A DNA stretch of 64,000 bases. Source: Eubacterium saphenum ATCC 49989. Its GTDB lineage: Bacteria > Bacillota > Clostridia > Peptostreptococcales > Anaerovoracaceae. The number at the start of each line of letters is the position of its first letter. The stretch's first letter is position 1. Location: positions 1,019,506-1,083,505 of the forward strand of contig GG688422.1 of assembly GCA_000161975.1 (NCBI GenBank), in the 5' to 3' direction. The notes under the pieces are model-generated. The model was not told where the DNA came from. It worked only from the letters and a program-made list of their open reading frames with translations, and searched no databases. Position numbers and translations under genes: made by a program. Positions 8,443 through 16,422 of the stretch are shown one piece after another.

Positions 8443-9282
8443 GTGTTATTTGATTCACATGCACATTTTAATATAGATAAAAAAGCTGAGGCGGATTTAG
8501 AAAAGCTTGCCGCCGGCATAGAAGACAGCGAGCTTTCATATGTTATGAACATAGGTGTAGATCTCGAGACGTCTTTTCTTGCCTGCGAGCAGGCAAAACG
8601 ATATCCTTGGTGTTATGCCACCGTAGGTGTACATCCCCAAGATGTGCATAAGATGGATGATGAAGAGCTGTATGCCTTAAAAACACTCGCTATGGAAGAT
8701 AAAGTAAAGGCCATAGGAGAAATCGGGCTTGATTATTTTCATATGGGAGCTACTGAAGATAAGGAAGAGCAAAAAGAATGGTTTAGAAAGCAGATAAGGC
8801 TTGCAAATGAAATATCCATGCCGATAGCGATACACTGCAGAGAAGCAGATGGTGATTGTTTGGAAATTTTAAAGCAGGAAGGTGCATTCAGCAAGGAGAG
8901 AATAGCTAAGTTCCCGGCAAGAGAGCCTGTGAACGGAATCGGAGAGAAGGACGCCCGCGTGCTTTTGCATTGTTATAGCGGTAGCAGCGAACTTGCAGAA
9001 GAATACGTAAAGCTTGGAGCTACGATATCAATTGCGGGGCCTGTAACATTTAAAAACGCTAAGAAGCAGGTAAAAACCGTAGAGAGGATTCCCATAGAAT
9101 TTCTGCTTGCGGAGACGGATTCGCCGTTCCTTACACCGGAGCCCCATAGAGGCGAGAGAAATACCCCTTTGAATGTTAAATTCGTAGTTGCGAAATTCGC
9201 AGAGATCAAGGGAATAACCTACGAAGAAGCCGCAGCTGTTACCTGCAGGAATGCCAAGAGATTCTACGGAATAGAGGATTGA
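8443..9282 (+). CDS. tatD: TatD-family metal-dependent hydrolase
   Basis: TIM-barrel amidohydrolase-fold nuclease of the TatD/YcfH group, associated with 3'-5' DNA processing. Metal-binding signatures are present: DSHAHFN at the N-terminus, GVHPQDV, GEIGLDY, IHCREAD, LHCYSG and AETDSPFL. GTG start 2 bases after the metG stop, so translation is probably coupled; metG-tatD is a common Gram-positive pair. At 279 residues it is some 20 longer than the typical 255-260 because of a segment (about residues 150-168, AKFPAREPVNGIGEKD) before the LLHCYSG motif. A small perfect inverted repeat (8579-8596) lies in the coding sequence. Confidence 0.9.
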   Translation: MLFDSHAHFNIDKKAEADLEKLAAGIEDSELSYVMNIGVDLETSFLACEQAKRYPWCYATVGVHPQDVHKMDDEELYALKTLAMEDKVKAIGEIGLDYFHMGATEDKEEQKEWFRKQIRLANEISMPIAIHCREADGDCLEILKQEGAFSKERIAKFPAREPVNGIGEKDARVLLHCYSGSSELAEEYVKLGATISIAGPVTFKNAKKQVKTVERIPIEFLLAETDSPFLTPEPHRGERNTPLNVKFVVAKFAEIKGITYEEAAAVTCRNAKRFYGIED

Positions 9283-9286
9283 TATA

Positions 9287-10342
9287 ATGGGCGATTTTTT
9301 GCAGTCGGTTTCTGAATTCATAGCAAAAAATGAGCTTATAGATACGCAGGATAAGGTGGTTGTAGGACTTTCAGGAGGACCCGATTCTGTAGCGCTTCTT
9401 CATTGCCTTAATGAACTCGGTTATGACTGCATTGCGGTACATATAGATCATAGTCTCAGAGGGTGTGAATCTGATGGAGATGCGGAGTTTGCACGAACTT
9501 TTTGCCATGACAGGGATATACCTTTTAAGATGTTTAAATTCGATTGCAAGCGTTATGCAAAAGAAGAAGCTCTTGGAGTGGAAGAAGCGGCAAGGAATAA
9601 GAGATATGAAGTATTTGCTGCGGTGGCAGATGGGTTCATAGCGCAAGGTAAGAATGTGTGTATAGCAGTAGCTCAAAATCAAAACGACCAGGTGGAGACA
9701 CTCATCATGAGGCTCATTAGAGGCACCGGTATAGAAGGGTTATGTGGGATAGATGTAAAGAGAAAGAGTCGTACGGGAGCATCAATTGTGAGGCCTATCT
9801 TGAATAAGTCAAGAGAAGATATAATGGCATTTTTAGAGGAGGAAAATATTCCGTATAGGCTTGACAGCAGCAACTCCGAGCCCGATTATTTCAGAAACAG
9901 GGTGAGGTTGGCTCTGGCGAGGATAGATGAGAGCAAGCCGTTTGGAGATGAAATAGACAGCAAGTTCATAGAAAAATCAATATTGAGGCTGTGTGAAAAT
10001 GCGAAGGCGGATGCATTGTTTTTAAAGGAGCTAACGGATGCAGCATATGAAAAAGCTGCTATTGAAGATTCAAACGCTTCGTGTAGCGCAGTGAAAGGTG
10101 AAATAGTACTATCTTCAAAAGAAGTATCCGGATTTGATAAACCTATAAGGTACAGGATTATAAAGAAAGCTTTTGAAGATATAGGGCTCAAGGCTGATAT
10201 TGAAAAGGTGCATCTGTTGGCTGCTGATAGGATGATATTGAAGGGCGTTGGGAATAAGGTGTGTGAATTTCCAAACGGCTATAGAATGAAGATGAATAGA
10301 GGGCTGCTTAGATTCATAGCGCCTGAGGAGAGCTTTAAATGA
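9287..10342 (+). CDS. tilS: tRNA(Ile)-lysidine synthetase TilS, compact form
   Basis: Modifies C34 of tRNA-Ile(CAU) to lysidine so that it reads AUA and is charged with isoleucine. This matters here, where ATA codons are abundant. The PP-loop SGGPDS is at 29-34. Instead of the usual HHxxDQ segment there is QNQNDQ (129-134), keeping the DQ..ET part. 351 residues, shorter than the roughly 430-470 of E. coli and Bacillus, so the C-terminal domain is reduced. It follows tatD by 4 bases and its stop overlaps the start of priA by 4 bases (ATGA). Confidence 0.88.
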   Translation: MGDFLQSVSEFIAKNELIDTQDKVVVGLSGGPDSVALLHCLNELGYDCIAVHIDHSLRGCESDGDAEFARTFCHDRDIPFKMFKFDCKRYAKEEALGVEEAARNKRYEVFAAVADGFIAQGKNVCIAVAQNQNDQVETLIMRLIRGTGIEGLCGIDVKRKSRTGASIVRPILNKSREDIMAFLEEENIPYRLDSSNSEPDYFRNRVRLALARIDESKPFGDEIDSKFIEKSILRLCENAKADALFLKELTDAAYEKAAIEDSNASCSAVKGEIVLSSKEVSGFDKPIRYRIIKKAFEDIGLKADIEKVHLLAADRMILKGVGNKVCEFPNGYRMKMNRGLLRFIAPEESFK

Positions 10343-12366
10343 AGTATGCTAAAGTCGTTGTGGATATTAAGGCAGACTTTGCGGATAAGCTCTATACATA
10401 CCTTGTGGGTGATTTAAATCTCGAGGTAGGTACTGCCGTAAAAGTGCCGTTCGGATCCAAGAATACACTTAAGAAGGCTGTGGTGTTTGAGCTTACGGAC
10501 AGCAGAGGGAGTGAGATAGAAGGAGATATTGATTTAAAAAGCATAGACTCCGTGATGGATGATCTAAGCTTTCCGGAGGAACTTGTAAGGCTTGCTAAGT
10601 GGGTGAGAAACAGGTATTTTACAAGCTATGCGGATGTGGTGGGCGTTATATCGCCAAAAGGCGATAGGCCGAAGCGAGCATTAAAGCCTACGCATAACCT
10701 TGAAAGCAAGGATGGCAAAAAGGTTATGCTAACGCCCACCCAACAAGCCTTAGCAAATGAAATAAAAAAGGAAGTAGAGGCCTCAAGTCCTGAGATATTT
10801 CTACTCAAAGGTGTGGCGGGTAGCGGCAAAACGGAGATATACATAAATGCAGTAGAGCAAGCCGTCGCATCGTCTAAGAGCGGGATAGTACTGCTCCCTG
10901 AGATAGCTCTTACAAAGCAGATTACAGCAAGGTTTAGAGAGCATTTCGGGGATGAAAAAATAGCTATAATACACAGCGGATTAACCAGGGCACAAAGGTT
11001 TAATGAATTTTTAAGGATACGGGATAACGACGCCATGGTGGTGATAGGCGCACGGTCTGCCGTGTTTGCTCCCGTGCGTAATCTCGGCATAATAATCATA
11101 GATGAAGAACAGGATTCATCATACAAGGCGACCAACTCCCCCAGATATGATGCCGTAGAAGTGGGTGTAATGCGAAGCCGGTTTGAATCCGCTCCTATAG
11201 TTTTGGGTAGCGCAACGCCTGCAATTTCAGACTATTACAGGGCCAAGGAAGGTAAGATGCGTCTTTTAAGCCTGGACGAAAGATATAACGGGGGGAGTTT
11301 TCCCGATATCGAGATCGTAAATATGACAGATGAGATGCGAAAGGGAAATTTTTCACCTTTGAGTGCTCTTCTCATGAAAGAGATGCGAGCGACAATCGAT
11401 AAAGGTAAGCAGGTGTTGTTATTTTTAAACAGAAGGGGCTATGCGCCTATAATTATGTGTGAGAGCTGTAAGGAAATCTTAAAATGCGAAAAATGCGGGA
11501 TACCGCTCGTATATCACAGGGAAGACGGCAGGGCGTTATGTCATTATTGTGGTAGTAGCGAAACTGCGTTTTCAAAATGTAAAAAATGCGGTTCCAAGCA
11601 GATTCAGTATAGGGGGCTTGGAATAGAGCAGCTTACAGAGCTTGTGCAGGGTGAATTCAAGGATGCCAAGGTTGCGAGGCTCGATTCAGATGTAGCGGTA
11701 AAGGCCGGGAAGCTTGAAGAAGTGCTTGAGCAATTTTCTGACGGTAAAATAGATGTACTCATAGGCACTCAAATAATTTCAAAGGGACTGGATTTTGAAA
11801 ATGTGACCCTTGCCAGTATAATCGAGGCGGATGCAGGACTTCAGATACCGGATTTCAGGGCGGATGAAAGGGTGTTTCAGCTTATAGTTCAGACGGCAGG
11901 CAGGGCAGGCAGGAGAGACGACAGGGGGAAGGTAGTTTTGCAAACCTTATCAAAGGATGCAGATGTAGTTAATATGGCGGCGCAGCAGGATTACGAAGGG
12001 TTTTACAGTAGCGAAATAGCGTTTAGAAAAAAAATGGGTTATCCGCCGTTCGGGTCTATAATAAAATTGGAGTTTTCATCGGATAAGAAGGAAGGCGCAT
12101 TGGACTTTGCGAACAGTTTTAAAAATAGTATAATTAGGACACTTGAGGGTATATTTAAGATAGATGTTTTAGGACCTGTGCCTTCGTTTATTCAAAAGAG
12201 TGATGGCATGTATAGATACAGGCTTATACTCAAGATGCCGAGGGAGGTAAGAGAGAAATATTCACATCTTATCAGATGGCAGATAGATGTCTTTAAAAAC
12301 AGAAAGAATAAAGCATCCAAAAAGGAGAGAATACTCGTAGATGCAGAGCCGTATGATTTAGGCTGA
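10339..12366 (+). CDS. priA: Primosomal replication-restart helicase PriA
   Basis: Superfamily 2 DNA helicase that reloads the replisome at stalled forks. 675 residues. Walker A GVAGSGKT at 158-165. The Walker B segment reads IIIDEEQDSSYK (DEEQ, 255-258), where most PriA have DEEH. The eight-cysteine zinc module is complete (CESC, CEKC, CHYC, CKKC). The C-terminal helicase lobe carries GTQIISKGLDF and QTAGRAGR. Translationally coupled to tilS by an ATGA overlap and followed by def after 10 bases. Confidence 0.95.
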   Translation: MKYAKVVVDIKADFADKLYTYLVGDLNLEVGTAVKVPFGSKNTLKKAVVFELTDSRGSEIEGDIDLKSIDSVMDDLSFPEELVRLAKWVRNRYFTSYADVVGVISPKGDRPKRALKPTHNLESKDGKKVMLTPTQQALANEIKKEVEASSPEIFLLKGVAGSGKTEIYINAVEQAVASSKSGIVLLPEIALTKQITARFREHFGDEKIAIIHSGLTRAQRFNEFLRIRDNDAMVVIGARSAVFAPVRNLGIIIIDEEQDSSYKATNSPRYDAVEVGVMRSRFESAPIVLGSATPAISDYYRAKEGKMRLLSLDERYNGGSFPDIEIVNMTDEMRKGNFSPLSALLMKEMRATIDKGKQVLLFLNRRGYAPIIMCESCKEILKCEKCGIPLVYHREDGRALCHYCGSSETAFSKCKKCGSKQIQYRGLGIEQLTELVQGEFKDAKVARLDSDVAVKAGKLEEVLEQFSDGKIDVLIGTQIISKGLDFENVTLASIIEADAGLQIPDFRADERVFQLIVQTAGRAGRRDDRGKVVLQTLSKDADVVNMAAQQDYEGFYSSEIAFRKKMGYPPFGSIIKLEFSSDKKEGALDFANSFKNSIIRTLEGIFKIDVLGPVPSFIQKSDGMYRYRLILKMPREVREKYSHLIRWQIDVFKNRKNKASKKERILVDAEPYDLG

Positions 12367-12376
12367 GGGAGGTATT

Positions 12377-12841
12377 ATGGCGTTGAGGCAGGTTAGAAAA
12401 AAAGGCGATGAACTGCTCAGGAAAAAGGCAAGGCCTGTAGGTGAGGTCACAGACAGGATAAAGTTGCTTTTGCAGGATATGGAAGAAACCATGCATAAGG
12501 AAGGTGGCGTCGGTATTGCAGCGCCGCAGGTCGGGATCCTTAAAAGGATGTTTATAATGGAGCCTGTCCAAGGCAGTCCTGAGTATGTAATAGATCCTGA
12601 AATAATTAAAGCGAGCGGCGAGCAGGAATGTGAAGAAGGCTGCTTGAGTGTTCCCGGTGTAGTAGGGACAGTCATTCGCCCTGAAAAAATCGAAGTGAAG
12701 TATACGGGGCTTGACGGTAAGGAGAGAAGGCGCTTGCTCACGGAGTTTGAGGCTATAGTGTTTTCTCATGAATTCGACCACCTCGAAGGGGTGCTGTTTA
12801 TCGATAAGGCAAGTAATATAAGAAAGGCCGGCGAGGAATGA
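12377..12841 (+). CDS. def: Peptide deformylase
   Basis: Removes the N-formyl group from nascent proteins at the ribosome exit. 154 residues, normal length. All three family motifs are visible: GGVGIAAPQVG, EGCLSVPG with the metal-ligand cysteine, and HEFDHLEG with the HExxH metal site. Good ribosome site (GGGAGG just upstream). The stop overlaps the fmt start by 4 bases, the standard def-fmt arrangement of the formylation cycle. Confidence 0.96.
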   Translation: MALRQVRKKGDELLRKKARPVGEVTDRIKLLLQDMEETMHKEGGVGIAAPQVGILKRMFIMEPVQGSPEYVIDPEIIKASGEQECEEGCLSVPGVVGTVIRPEKIEVKYTGLDGKERRRLLTEFEAIVFSHEFDHLEGVLFIDKASNIRKAGEE

Positions 12842-13785
12842 AGGTAGTATTCATGGGGAGTCCCGATTTTGCGGTGCCGTCTTTGGATGCGCTCCATAAA
12901 GCCGGCGTTGATATCCCGTTTTGCATCACACAAAAGGATGCCGTAAGCCGCAATAAGAGGATACCTACAGCTGTTAAAAGGCGCGCTTCGGATCTAGGGA
13001 TCGAGGTGTATGAGCCTGATATTATCAATAAGGATAGGGGTTTAATAGAAAAAATGAAGTTGGAATCACCGGATTTTTTGGTGGTTGCGGCGTTCGGGCA
13101 GATAATATCAAAGGAGATTTTAGAGATTCCTAAGATAGCTGCGATAAATTTGCATGCATCTCTCCTACCTAAATACAGAGGTGCGGCGCCCATACAAAGG
13201 GCGGTGCTTGAGGGCGCAGAAGAGACAGGTGTCACCATAATGAAGATGGCAGAGGGTTTAGATAGCGGTGATATGATATCGTTTTATACTACAGAGGTGG
13301 GTGAAAAGACGAGCAGTGAGCTCTTTGAAGAGCTTGCAAAAGAGGGAGCGAAGCTGCTGCTTGAAACGCTTTGCGATATTTTAAAGAACGGGCTTAAGGC
13401 AGAGCCTCAAAATGAAGCGGATGCGAGCTACGCTGCAAAGGTTTCAAAGGCAGAAGGCAGGATAGACTTTAATAACAGCGCCATTGTGGAAGCACGGAGA
13501 GTGCGCGCTTTTTCAAGGGTGCCGGGCGCATTTGCCTTTTTAAATGGCGATAGGATAAAGGTTGTTAGGGCAAGGGCTGTAGACGCTAAGAGCAATGCTC
13601 CAGGTGAGGTTCTTCGCATTACACAAGGCGATGATTGTGAGATAGTGGTAGGCTGCGCCGAAGGCGCTCTTGCTATTAGCAAGCTTCAAAGAAGCGGAAA
13701 GAAGGAGATGGGCGCAGCGGATTTTCTCAAAGGTGTACATCTGACACCGGGCGACATTTTCACAAGCTATCCGCTTTCCGGCTAA
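12838..13785 (+). CDS. fmt: Methionyl-tRNA formyltransferase
   Basis: Formylates initiator Met-tRNA using 10-formyl-THF. 315 residues. Begins with VVFMGSPDFAVPSLD. The catalytic region NLHASLLPKYRGAAPIQRA contains the conserved Asn-His and hydroxymethyl/formyltransferase signature, and EGLDSGDM carries the catalytic Asp. The tRNA-contact loop after TQKD (AVSRNKRIPTAVK) is divergent from the usual PAGRGKK type. The C-terminal tRNA-binding OB domain is present. Overlaps def by 4 bases; last gene of the 5-13.8 kb run. Confidence 0.95.
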   Translation: MKVVFMGSPDFAVPSLDALHKAGVDIPFCITQKDAVSRNKRIPTAVKRRASDLGIEVYEPDIINKDRGLIEKMKLESPDFLVVAAFGQIISKEILEIPKIAAINLHASLLPKYRGAAPIQRAVLEGAEETGVTIMKMAEGLDSGDMISFYTTEVGEKTSSELFEELAKEGAKLLLETLCDILKNGLKAEPQNEADASYAAKVSKAEGRIDFNNSAIVEARRVRAFSRVPGAFAFLNGDRIKVVRARAVDAKSNAPGEVLRITQGDDCEIVVGCAEGALAISKLQRSGKKEMGAADFLKGVHLTPGDIFTSYPLSG

Positions 13786-14100
13786 CGATAAAAATTAATT
13801 ATGCAACTTATAGTTGTGTATATTGGGCAGCAGCACATTTATCATTTTGCAGATGTTCATTTGTTTGCATGTAATTTGTTATTGTGATATAATCCTTTGC
13901 ATTCGTTAATATGTGACATGAAACATTGTACCCGGCGCAGTAACTGCATTTTTTTATGCTACAGGACTTTTAGATAATAAGGTTCCAAGTAGCAAAATGT
14001 GGGCTTAGGTTTACAATTAGGATTATCAGGTACTATATACGAAGGTTGAAAGTTGCATATAGTGTGAATAAAACGGTAGTTAAAATAAGGAGATACTGGA
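13786..14100. other. Intergenic region with a strong promoter
   Basis: About 315 bases without a gene. The only clear element is the promoter at 13865-13893. I see no convincing terminator after fmt. Confidence 0.6.
13865..13893 (+). promoter_or_regulatory. Sigma-70 type promoter
   Basis: TTGCAT, 17-base spacer, TATAAT (13888-13893) with TGA immediately before the -10. Among the best promoters in the window. It would give a leader of about 200 bases before the ATG at 14101. Confidence 0.7.
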
Positions 14101-14334
14101 ATGGATTGGAAGGATATAGCAAAACGACTTATACGTGTGGGATTTTTTGCCGTAACGTGGTTATCCATAATGAAGGTTTCGTTTATCATTGAATTAGGAT
14201 ATGTATTGTTACTTTTATTTTTAGCGGAGATATGCATTGATTATAAAAGTAAACTTTCAAGAAATATCGGTATTGGAGTAATTATCATAGTAGCCATATT
14301 GTTTACAATATTCGTGGCTCGTCCATTTAGGTAA
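14101..14334 (+). CDS. Small membrane protein of unknown function (77 residues)
   Basis: Short basic N-terminus (MDWKDIAKRLIRVGFF) and two hydrophobic helices (about 26-45 and 55-72), possibly a third at 12-24, with a basic loop between (DYKSKLSRN) and a short ARPFR tail. No recognised family. Support for being real: own promoter at 13865-13893, an AAGGAG ribosome site ending 7 bases before the ATG, and a clean terminator after it. It is a single-gene unit between the fmt block and the ATPase region. Confidence 0.6.
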   Translation: MDWKDIAKRLIRVGFFAVTWLSIMKVSFIIELGYVLLLLFLAEICIDYKSKLSRNIGIGVIIIVAILFTIFVARPFR

Positions 14335-14396
14335 ATATTGTTCGTAAAATTCAGATAAGATATTTCGAAAAAAACTTAAGATTCACAATATTTGAT

Positions 14397-14422
14397 AAAA
14401 GTCCCCGTAATAGGGACTTTTT
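14397..14422 (+). terminator. Rho-independent terminator
   Basis: 9-bp stem (AAAAGTCCC / GGGACTTTT), 7-base loop, T-rich 3' arm and tail. Ends the 77-residue membrane protein gene. Confidence 0.8.
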
Positions 14423-14554
14423 GTTTGCGGTGAATTTGGGTACGACATATCCCTGTATTATTGCTTTTTGTAATTAATATAATTCTAACGTAAAAGTTGA
14501 AACATGATCTGATGTTAAAGGAAGGGTGGATACATGACAGGAGGAAAGCGTTTT

Positions 14555-14642
14555 GTCAAATCAGGTAATAAAATCTCGCCAAATTAACCAATAAAATTGC
14601 GCCAAATTAGGTAATGATATTGCGCCAAATCATACAATAGCG
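14555..14642 (+). repeat. Four tandem 23-base repeats before the DUF4143 ATPase gene
   Basis: Units start at 14555, 14578, 14601 and 14624 (the last is 19 bases). Each begins GCCAAAT or GTCAAAT and the full units end in TTGC or TCTC. The spacing is exact, two turns of helix, and the last junction supplies the -35 of the promoter. It looks like an operator or iteron-type array for a DNA-binding factor. Confidence 0.75.
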
Positions 14643-14648
14643 TATAAT
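14620..14648 (+). promoter_or_regulatory. Promoter of the DUF4143 ATPase gene
   Basis: TTGCGC (14620-14625), 17-base spacer, TATAAT (14643-14648). The -35 spans the junction of repeat units 3 and 4, so factors bound to the repeats would be positioned to control it. Start codon 23 bases after the -10, hence a very short leader. Confidence 0.65.
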
Positions 14649-14670
14649 GGTGTAGAATGAAGGGGGAAAT

Positions 14671-15948
14671 ATGGTTAAGCAATATAAGTCAAGGGTTGTA
14701 GATAATCTGCTGAAAAGAAAATTGGAAGGGATAGGAGCAGTGCTGATTGAAGGGCCTAAATTATGTGGCAAAACAACTACAGCGGAACAGTTTTCAAAGA
14801 GCATTTTATACGTTGCAAATCCTCAGGAAAGGCAGCAAAATTTAAAAATGGCAGAGATTGATCCCTCGGTACTACTAAAGGGCGAAGTACCCAGGCTTTT
14901 AGATGAATGGCAAATAGCGCCTATGCTATGGGATGCCGTTCGCTTTGAGGTGGATCACAGAGGTGTGCCGGGGCAATTTATTTTGACAGGTTCGGCGTTG
15001 CCTGCAGAGAAGGATAAGATTTTTCATACAGGAACTGGCAGGATTGCCAGACTTAAGATGCGTACCATGGCACTATATGAGTCGGGAGAGTCTAATGGCG
15101 ATATAAGCCTTAAACAATTATTCGAAGGAGAGAAAAATTTATCCGGAGTAAACGAGCTCACATTGGAAGAAATCGCATATCTGGTATGTAGAGGAGGCTG
15201 GCCGACCGCCTGTTTGCAGGAAGGCGATATAGCCCTTGATAGGGCTTTTGATTATTATGATGCAATAGTCAATGAGGACATAACGAGGGCCGACGGAGTG
15301 AATCGAAGCTCTGAAAGAGCAAAACTTCTTATGCGTTCTTATGCAAGGAGCCAGGGCACACAAACTTCGACAGATGCAATTCGAAATGATATGGTAGCAA
15401 ATGATACAAATTCAATAGATACAAAAACGGTACAGTCATATATTGACGCCTTGAAACAAATTTTTGTTATCGAAGATATGCCTGCATGGAATCCTAATTT
15501 AAGGTCAAAAACAGCAATCAGGACATCCAACACAAGATATTATATGGATCCTTCAATAGGTACAGCAGCTTTAGGAATCGGGCCGCAGGATTTGATTGAC
15601 GATCTTGAGACATTTGGGCTAATGTTTGAAACGCTATGCATGAGAGATTTAAGAGTCTATGCGGTTGTCTTGGACGGCACGGTCTATCATTACAGGGATA
15701 AGAGCGGTCTTGAATGTGATGCCGTTATACATTTGCGCAATGGTTCCTATGGTTTAATTGAGATTAAGCTCGGTGGAGAAACCGCCATAGAATACGGAAG
15801 TGATACATTGAAGAAACTCAGAGATAAAATTGATACGGAAAAGATGAAAAAACCGGAGTTTTTAATGGTAATGACAGGCATCGGACAGTATGCATATCAA
15901 CGAGAAGATGGAATATACGTTGTTCCCGTTGGGACGTTGAAAGATTAG
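14671..15948 (+). CDS. AAA_14 / DUF4143 family ATPase
   Basis: 425-residue ATP-binding protein of the AAA_14-DUF4143 family, widespread in bacteria and of unknown function. The P-loop is GPKLCGKT (28-35), followed by a Walker B-like LDEWQ and the sensor FILTGSA. The C-terminal half is the DUF4143 region, ending in a restriction-endonuclease-like stretch (SGLECDAVIHLRNG..GLIEIKLGG) common in this family. Ribosome site AGGGGG at 14661-14666. It has its own promoter with a tandem repeat array upstream, and a decayed relative of the same family lies just downstream, so this is an accessory locus of repeated acquisition. Confidence 0.8.
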   Translation: MVKQYKSRVVDNLLKRKLEGIGAVLIEGPKLCGKTTTAEQFSKSILYVANPQERQQNLKMAEIDPSVLLKGEVPRLLDEWQIAPMLWDAVRFEVDHRGVPGQFILTGSALPAEKDKIFHTGTGRIARLKMRTMALYESGESNGDISLKQLFEGEKNLSGVNELTLEEIAYLVCRGGWPTACLQEGDIALDRAFDYYDAIVNEDITRADGVNRSSERAKLLMRSYARSQGTQTSTDAIRNDMVANDTNSIDTKTVQSYIDALKQIFVIEDMPAWNPNLRSKTAIRTSNTRYYMDPSIGTAALGIGPQDLIDDLETFGLMFETLCMRDLRVYAVVLDGTVYHYRDKSGLECDAVIHLRNGSYGLIEIKLGGETAIEYGSDTLKKLRDKIDTEKMKKPEFLMVMTGIGQYAYQREDGIYVVPVGTLKD

Positions 15949-15970
15949 TCAATCCAAACAAACAAAGCCG

Positions 15971-16015
15971 TTAAGGGGGTATAAATTGACAAAAAGCAAA
16001 AATATACCCCCTTAA
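15971..16015. repeat. 13-bp perfect inverted repeat
   Basis: TTAAGGGGGTATA (15971-15983) pairs with 16003-16015 across a 19-base A-rich loop. The stem is strong enough to stop transcription after the ATPase gene, but no T tract follows. It could equally be the end of a lost element. Confidence 0.55.
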
Positions 16016-16025
16016 ATAGGTATTC

Positions 16026-16243
16026 TTGTTCCCAAAGACCGTTTTCTATGATAATCCTGAAGATAAAAGGACGTATGTGAAGAGTGTTATCAGAGAGATA
16101 TTTGAGAAGGATATAAAGCGAAGAGTAAGATTATGGATAACTATCCTAAATACATTCTTACCAGAAATGATATTATTCAAAAGCACAATGGGATTATCCA
16201 CAAAAATATTCCTGAGTTTATGGCAAACGGCGAAGTGTTTTGA
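16026..16243 (+). pseudogene. Remnant of an AAA_14/DUF4143-type ATPase gene
   Basis: Two pieces in different frames read like this family. The first (from 16026) gives DNPEDKRTYVKSVIRE and IFEKDIKRR, resembling the YLK.....KDI.ER stretch at the start of DUF4143. The second (16133-16243, one frame off) gives YPKYILTRNDII then HNGIIHKNIPEF, resembling the extreme C-terminus. Roughly 150 residues that should separate them are missing and the N-terminal ATPase part is absent. This is a deletion and frameshift relic, recognised by pattern only. Confidence 0.6.
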
Positions 16244-16332
16244 TCGATGCTTTGAATAATTAACATTGTAGCGTGCATTTATTACAATATGCCGTTAATT
16301 GGGGCTTGGAGGATTAAAAAGCGGGTTTTTGC

Positions 16333-16361
16333 TTGACTTGGACATATTTTAGTGGTACCTT
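16333..16361 (+). promoter_or_regulatory. Probable promoter of the rimP-nusA-infB operon
   Basis: TTGACT (16333-16338), 17-base spacer, TACCTT (16356-16361) preceded by TGG. An alternative -10, TATACA at 16363-16368, sits 19 bases from TTGGAC. Either gives a leader of about 50 bases that includes the hairpin at 16387-16412. Confidence 0.5.
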
Positions 16362-16386
16362 CTATACATACTGATAAACGTTACTT

Positions 16387-16412
16387 AGAGCGGTTTTCCG
16401 CTCTTTCTTTTT
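16387..16412 (+). terminator. Terminator-like leader hairpin before rimP (candidate NusA attenuator)
   Basis: Perfect 7-bp stem (AGAGCGG / CCGCTCT) with TTTT loop followed by TTCTTTTT, a T tract interrupted by one C. It ends one base before the GGAGG of rimP. In Bacillus subtilis the equivalent rimP(ylxS)-nusA leader holds a weak NusA-dependent terminator used for autoregulation. The same role is inferred here from position and form. Confidence 0.6.
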
Positions 16413-16422
16413 GGAGGATAAC

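Larger units (their letters stand above)
14335..14670. other. Intergenic region: terminator, mini-ORF and tandem repeats
   Basis: Holds the terminator at 14397-14422, a 17-codon mini-ORF (14534-14587, starting MTGGKRFVKSG) with an A/G-rich sequence before its ATG, four tandem 23-base repeats (14555-14642) and the promoter of the next gene. The mini-ORF could be a leader peptide or chance. Confidence 0.55.
15949..16422. other. Region between the ATPase gene and rimP
   Basis: Contains an inverted repeat (15971-16015), the remains of a second DUF4143-type gene (16026-16243), and the rimP promoter and leader hairpin. No intact gene. Confidence 0.6.

Noticed and set aside
14555..14642. CRISPR array
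   Set aside because: The 23-base units are contiguous repeats without unique spacers and no cas genes are nearby.
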